A DNA stretch of 9,802 nucleotides from positions 1-9,802 of the forward strand of contig JANTGD010000107.1 of NCBI GenBank assembly GCA_024763135.1, in the 5' to 3' direction. Under the pieces are notes generated by a model. That model saw only the letters and a program-made list of their open reading frames with translations, was not told the origin of the DNA and made no database searches. This DNA is from Thiotrichales bacterium. Its GTDB lineage: Bacteria; Pseudomonadota; Gammaproteobacteria; UWMA-0217. Numbering within the stretch: position 1 is the stretch's first letter; the number at the start of each line of letters is the position of its first letter. The position numbers and the translations under genes were made by a program. Positions 6,656 to 9,802 of this stretch are shown here, one piece after another.

Positions 6656-7999
6656 TTAAGAGGCCGGAATGTCGATGCCTTTTTCCCGCATTTTGGCCAA
6701 TTTATAGCGCAAGGTGCGAGGACTGATCCCCAATTGTTCAGCGGCCTTTTTACGGCTGCCATTACCGGTTTCCAGAGCCTTGAGGATAATCTCATACTCG
6801 TGAGATTTGACATCGGCGTTCAATCGCCCAGCGCCTTCCAGAGCGGCCAAGACGGTGGAATGCTGGTTCATGGTGGATTCAAACCGTAGGTCGTTTGCGG
6901 TGATCTCTTGGCCATTGCAGAGTACGAGCGCGCGCTGAATGACATTGCCCAGCTCCCGTACATTGCCTGGCCAGCCATAGCTTTCCAACATCTCGTGGGC
7001 CTCAGCCGACAGCACAGGTACGCGCTGCCCCATAGAAATATGGCGTTGGATCAAGCGCCGCGCCAGTGGCACGATATCAGCAGGGCGTTCCCGGAGAGGC
7101 GCCAGATTAAGGGGGAAAACATTCAGTCGATAGTAGAGATCTTCGCGGAATCTGCCGGCTTGCACCTCTTCGGCGAGATTGCGGTTGGTTGTGGCCAGGA
7201 CGCGCACGTCCAGGCTGACGGTTGTCTGGCTGCCAATGCGCTCGACTTCGCGTTCCTGTAGCACACGCAAAAGTTTGGCTTGCAAACCCAGCGCCATCTC
7301 GGAAATTTCATCAAGCAACAGCGTGCCTCCCTGGGCCAGTTCAAACTTGCCTGGATTCGACTGCAAAGCCCCGGTGAACGCGCCTTTTTCATGTCCAAAC
7401 AGCACAGCTTCGAGCATATTTTCCGGAATTGCAGCGCAGTTGATCGCCACAAAGGGGTTATTGCTACGCGGTGAATGTTTATGAATATAGTGCGCCAACA
7501 CTTCTTTACCGGTACCACTTTCGCCGCTAATCAAGACCGATACATCGTTGACTGCAACCTTGCGCGCGAGTTGTAGCAGTTCGATGGATTGTGGATCGTG
7601 CGCCACGACATCGTCATCGGGGTCTTCACTGTGTTGCTTTTGCGTGAGCCGGGCAACCAGTTCCAACAGAAATTCGGTATCGATGGGTTTGACCAGATAA
7701 TCGGCGGCGCCTTCACGCATCGCGTGTACCGCACGTTCTACGGTTCCAAAATCGGTGAGCATGACAATCGGCAGATCTGGATATTTATTGTGCGCAAACT
7801 GGAGAAGTTCGCGGCCGCTCATTTGTGTCATGCTTTCTTCACACAACAGCAGGTCGAAAGCTTGACGCTCCAAGAGCGCCAGAGCGGCGTGACCGTCATT
7901 GAGTACGTGAGTTTTATGGTGATAGCTCTCCAGCGTATCGGCAAGCGCCTTGCTGTAGAGTTTGTTTTCACCCACGATGAGTATGCGTCGTTCAGACAT
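6656..7999 (-). CDS. fleR: Sigma-54-dependent flagellar regulator FleR/FlrC with altered receiver
   Basis: This 447-residue NtrC-type regulator activates middle flagellar genes. Order of domains: receiver (1-120), acidic linker, AAA+ core (about 134-375) with Walker A GESGTGK (159-165), GAFTGA sigma-54 contact loop (206-211) and Walker B LLLDE (227-231), then a Fis-type helix-turn-helix (about 400-440, KKAAEQLGISPRTLRYKL). The output half looks fully functional. The receiver does not: the phospho-acceptor position, in FDLLLCEESM, is Glu54 (GAA at 7838-7840), and the DDD acid cluster of NtrC is Gly10-Glu11-Asn12, while Thr82 and Lys104 remain. The ATG at 7999 is chosen because it starts the receiver fold and has AAGGGA well placed at 8010-8015. 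The partner kinase gene fleS, normally immediately upstream, is missing. Confidence 0.95.
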   Translation of the reverse strand: MSERRILIVGENKLYSKALADTLESYHHKTHVLNDGHAALALLERQAFDLLLCEESMTQMSGRELLQFAHNKYPDLPIVMLTDFGTVERAVHAMREGAADYLVKPIDTEFLLELVARLTQKQHSEDPDDDVVAHDPQSIELLQLARKVAVNDVSVLISGESGTGKEVLAHYIHKHSPRSNNPFVAINCAAIPENMLEAVLFGHEKGAFTGALQSNPGKFELAQGGTLLLDEISEMALGLQAKLLRVLQEREVERIGSQTTVSLDVRVLATTNRNLAEEVQAGRFREDLYYRLNVFPLNLAPLRERPADIVPLARRLIQRHISMGQRVPVLSAEAHEMLESYGWPGNVRELGNVIQRALVLCNGQEITANDLRFESTMNQHSTVLAALEGAGRLNADVKSHEYEIILKALETGNGSRKKAAEQLGISPRTLRYKLAKMREKGIDIPAS

Positions 8000-8009
8000 T
8001 GGCAACAGC

Positions 8010-8015
8010 TCCCTT
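8010..8015 (-). promoter_or_regulatory. Ribosome binding site fixing the fleR start
   Basis: The mRNA sequence AAGGGA stands ten bases before the ATG at 7999. It supports this start over the TTG at 8074, which would overlap the fleQ stop and add 25 unconserved residues. Confidence 0.75.
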
Positions 8016-8070
8016 GTAGTATTGGCCTTCCTGGCCTGGCAACCCGTGTGAGCCGCCAAGATCCCTTCAA

Positions 8071-9483
8071 TCAAATTTCGGTGGCGACTTCGTCCCGTTC
8101 TAGATGGTACTTGCGCATCTTCTCCACCAAAGTTGTGCGGCGGAGGTTTAATAATTTGGCCGCACGCGCCACCACCCCATCACTCGCAAGCAGGGCGCGG
8201 CGGATACAGTCTTGTTCAATATTTGCGAGATGTTCTTTCAAATCGAATCCCCCGTGCTCCAAGTGAATCGCTGCATTCGAACCCATCGGCAGGGTGGTAT
8301 CGGCCGGGCGATCAACCGCCGATCCTGCGGATCGGGGAGCACGATAGCGCTCGGGCAGGTCGGCGGGTGTGACCTCGTGGCCGGGATACAAAATACGTAG
8401 GCGTTCCACGAGGTTAGACAGCTCCCTCACGTTGCCGGGCCATTGATAACCCATCAAGGTTTCATAGGTGCTGGGGTGTAGCGTAAATTTCCCCCGTTCA
8501 TTCGCCAAGCGAGAAATCATGGATTGCGCCAGTGGTGGAATATCCTCTTTGCGGTCCCGCAGAGGCGGCATTTCGATGGGAAACACGTTCAGGCGGTAAA
8601 ACAGATCTTCACGAAACTTACCGTTGGCAATGGCATGTTCTAAGTCATTGTGCGTGGCGGCGATAATCCGCACATCGGCAATCTGGGATTTATTGCTGCC
8701 AATGCGCTCAAATGTTTTTTCCTGCAACACACGTAGTAGTTTGACCTGCATGTCGAAATCCATATCCCCGATTTCGTCGAGAAACAGGGTGCCTCCTTCG
8801 GCGAGTTCAAAACGACCCGTCCGGGCTGAAATGGCGCCGGTGAATGCGCCTTTTTCGTGACCAAAGAGCTCACTTTCCAGAAGATCTTTGGGAATTGCAC
8901 CACAATTCACCGGGACAAACGGTTTATTGGCCCGGTCGGAGAGCCGGTGAATTGCTCGCGCAACGAGTTCTTTACCCGTACCGGACTCACCCAAAATCAA
9001 GACGCTCGCATCAGTGCTCGAGACCTTGCCGATGAGAGTTTTTATTTGTTCGATCGCGGGGCTGCGCCCCTCTAAGGATTCCAGGGTTTGACGTTGGCGG
9101 CGGGCGAGCTTACTGCCGGCAGCATGCAAGCCTGCGGACTCAAGTTTGTCTGTGAGTTGCCGATAGGTACAGTGAATAGGGAGGTGGCTAACGAAATTGG
9201 ACGGTAATGCGGCCACTTCGTTTGTTGAGAGATCATTCATAGTAAAGAGCAGGGCTGGGGTTAGTGTTTCCAACCGCGGATGATCTGTCAGCAGGCGCTT
9301 AAACTCACGAAAATCCTCGCACACGAGCACATACACGGAGGCACCCGGATGTGCTTCCAGAGCAGTGCACAGCGCACCGGGTGCTGTGACCTGTGGGGTG
9401 ATTTCCAGGAACTCCATCATTGCAGCAGTTTTCACATTGCTCTGATGGTGTTGCCCGATTATGAGTACGCTATGTTGCGTCAT
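8071..9483 (-). CDS. fleQ: Flagellar master regulator FleQ/FlrA with altered c-di-GMP pocket
   Basis: This 470-residue sigma-54 activator heads the flagellar cascade and works at early flagellar promoters. It has a degenerate, non-phosphorylatable receiver-like domain (1-125, no acceptor Asp), an AAA+ core with Walker A GESGTGK (165-171), GAFTGA (212-217) and Walker B LFLDE (233-237), and a C-terminal helix-turn-helix with the FleQ signature RRTTLVEKMRKY (448-459). Gap-free alignment to P. aeruginosa FleQ across the core (offset 9) shows changes at c-di-GMP contacts: LFRS 142-145 becomes TLES 133-136, Asn186 becomes Ala177 and Glu330 becomes Ser321; Arg185 and Arg334 are kept (Arg176, Arg325). 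The ATG at 9483 matches the N-terminus of homologues and has AGGGAG at 9494-9499. A GTG at 9726 and an ATG at 9522 are in frame but would add unconserved sequence. Confidence 0.96.
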   Translation of the reverse strand: MTQHSVLIIGQHHQSNVKTAAMMEFLEITPQVTAPGALCTALEAHPGASVYVLVCEDFREFKRLLTDHPRLETLTPALLFTMNDLSTNEVAALPSNFVSHLPIHCTYRQLTDKLESAGLHAAGSKLARRQRQTLESLEGRSPAIEQIKTLIGKVSSTDASVLILGESGTGKELVARAIHRLSDRANKPFVPVNCGAIPKDLLESELFGHEKGAFTGAISARTGRFELAEGGTLFLDEIGDMDFDMQVKLLRVLQEKTFERIGSNKSQIADVRIIAATHNDLEHAIANGKFREDLFYRLNVFPIEMPPLRDRKEDIPPLAQSMISRLANERGKFTLHPSTYETLMGYQWPGNVRELSNLVERLRILYPGHEVTPADLPERYRAPRSAGSAVDRPADTTLPMGSNAAIHLEHGGFDLKEHLANIEQDCIRRALLASDGVVARAAKLLNLRRTTLVEKMRKYHLERDEVATEI

Positions 9484-9493
9484 GGCTGCCTGA

Positions 9494-9499
9494 CTCCCT
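9494..9499 (-). promoter_or_regulatory. fleQ Shine-Dalgarno with embedded GGA
   Basis: AGGGAG lies 10 nt before the ATG at 9483 and supports that start. Its GGA core (9495-9497) is 25 nt downstream of the GGA in the loop of the hairpin at 9511-9533, so both could be bound by one CsrA/RsmA dimer. Confidence 0.65.
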
Positions 9500-9510
9500 G
9501 GCTGGCGCTC

Positions 9511-9533
9511 ACCTGAAGCCATCCGCTTCAGGT
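9511..9533 (-). promoter_or_regulatory. Leader hairpin with GGAUG loop (possible CsrA/RsmA site)
   Basis: ACCTGAAGC (9525-9533 in mRNA order) pairs perfectly with GCTTCAGGT (9511-9519) around the five-base loop GGATG. CsrA/RsmA family proteins prefer GGA in the loop of a short stable hairpin, with GGAUG matching the core of the selected consensus. The flanking bases (AAGC before the core) match less well because they form the stem. The structure is seen; the ligand is inferred. Confidence 0.5.
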
Positions 9534-9562
9534 CATCAAAACTCGCTCGATCGGCGTTTATC

Positions 9563-9588
9563 GCATCACCGGTTGTTTGCGGTGATGC
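9563..9588 (-). promoter_or_regulatory. Second perfect leader hairpin upstream of fleQ
   Basis: GCATCACCG (9580-9588 in mRNA order) pairs with CGGTGATGC (9563-9571) around an 8-nt loop. No U-run follows, so it is not a rho-independent terminator. GATGC at 9584-9588 also forms a near-palindrome with GCATC at 9590-9594, which could instead mark a DNA-level operator. Confidence 0.45.
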
Positions 9589-9722
9589 AGCATCCGGCAC
9601 AAAACTGCCGTGGCCAGATCGATAGAGGCATCTTAGGTCTTCCGCCTTGCTCAGGGGAATGATCGCGTTCGCGTTTTTCCGGTCACCCGTCAATAAATTC
9701 ACGCCGCTCAGGACGCGTACTG

Positions 9723-9802
9723 TCACGACTGAGAATCAGCCCAAGCTTCACTGTAGGCCGGAGGCATTGTGCGAGATTCGTCAACCTCTTTTTGACGTTT
9801 GA
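9723..9802 (-). CDS. Possible C-terminal tail of an unidentified upstream gene (partial)
   Basis: On the minus strand one frame is open from the window edge to a TGA at 9725-9723: 25 codons reading KRQKEVDESRTMPPAYSEAW and then ADSQS. The hydrophilic, acidic composition looks like a protein tail, and in related genomes the gene upstream of fleQ is often another flagellar gene such as fliS or fliT. The fragment is too short to assign, and another frame is open to 9683, so this is tentative. Confidence 0.35.
   Translation of the reverse strand, partial: KRQKEVDESRTMPPAYSEAWADSQS

Larger units (their letters stand above)
9484..9722. other. fleQ leader/promoter region (239 nt)
   Basis: No gene is supported here. 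On the fleQ strand it contains two perfect 9-bp hairpins, a GGA-containing Shine-Dalgarno and further GGA motifs (for example GGATG at 9591-9595). TTGACG near 9690 resembles a -35 hexamer but lacks a matching -10, and no site has the GG-N10-GC spacing and flanks of a sigma-54 promoter, so the transcription start is unassigned. The stretch happens to be open in the fleQ frame from a GTG at 9726. Confidence 0.55.

Noticed and set aside
8000..8074. Extended fleR start at TTG 8074.
   Set aside because: It adds 25 residues ahead of the receiver fold, overlaps the fleQ stop and ignores the strong AAGGGA before the ATG at 7999.
8140..8170. GG-N10-GC match at the 3' end of fleQ, as a sigma-54 promoter for fleR.
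   Set aside because: The match falls on the conserved TTLVEKMRKY helix codons and its flanks (TGGTGG, ATGC) fit the consensus poorly.
9484..9726. Extended fleQ start at GTG 9726 (81 extra residues).
   Set aside because: Homologous FleQ proteins begin at the MTQHSVLIIG position, which also has a good AGGGAG; the extension covers the two hairpins and is not conserved-looking.
9683..9802. Alternative minus-strand frame open from the right edge to a TGA at 9683.
   Set aside because: Only one frame can be the tail of an upstream gene; this one is Arg/Leu-rich and less gene-like than the frame ending at 9723, though neither is certain.

Overview
The window is one flagellar gene block read entirely from the minus strand. 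In transcription order, right to left, it holds: a possible tail of an unidentified gene, fleQ (flrA), fleR (flrC), fliE, fliF, fliG, fliH, fliI, fliJ and the first 141 codons of fliK, which runs off the left edge. The order fleQ-(fleS)-fleR-fliEFGHIJ-fliK is that of polar-flagellate Gammaproteobacteria using the RpoN-dependent FleQ/FlrA hierarchy (Pseudomonas, Vibrio and relatives). The protein sequences and moderate GC fit such an organism; the genus cannot be named from this window.

Layout: 9484-9722 is a fleQ leader with two perfect 9-bp hairpins; fleQ 8071-9483; fleR 6656-7999; then a tight run fliE-fliF-fliG-fliH-fliI (6622 down to 1563) with short gaps or overlaps. The tight packing then stops. 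A 273-nt, AT-richer gap precedes fliJ (843-1289), and a 417-nt gap precedes fliK (1-425). The second gap carries a very good sigma-54 (-24/-12) promoter. The first carries a weaker candidate.

How it works together: FleQ and FleR are bacterial enhancer-binding proteins that drive sigma-54 promoters. FliE and FliF form the rod junction and MS ring, FliG is the rotor switch protein, FliH/FliI/FliJ form the export ATPase complex, and FliK is the hook-length ruler. In P. aeruginosa fliK belongs to the FleR-dependent class, so the promoter seen here is the expected target of FleR.

Most interesting result: the regulatory layer appears rewired while the structural genes are conventional. (1) The sensor kinase gene fleS, normally between fleQ and fleR, is absent; only 71 nt separate the two genes. 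(2) The FleR receiver has Glu54 where the phosphorylated Asp should be, plus a degraded acidic pocket, while its AAA+ core and GAFTGA loop are intact. (3) FleQ has changed three of the residues that bind cyclic-di-GMP in P. aeruginosa FleQ (Arg144 to Glu, Asn186 to Ala, Glu330 to Ser), again with an intact ATPase core. (4) The fleQ leader displays a GGAUG pentaloop upstream of a GGA-containing Shine-Dalgarno, the geometry of a CsrA/RsmA site. Together these suggest a flagellar cascade uncoupled from both phosphorelay and c-di-GMP input, possibly controlled after transcription instead. This interpretation is inference.
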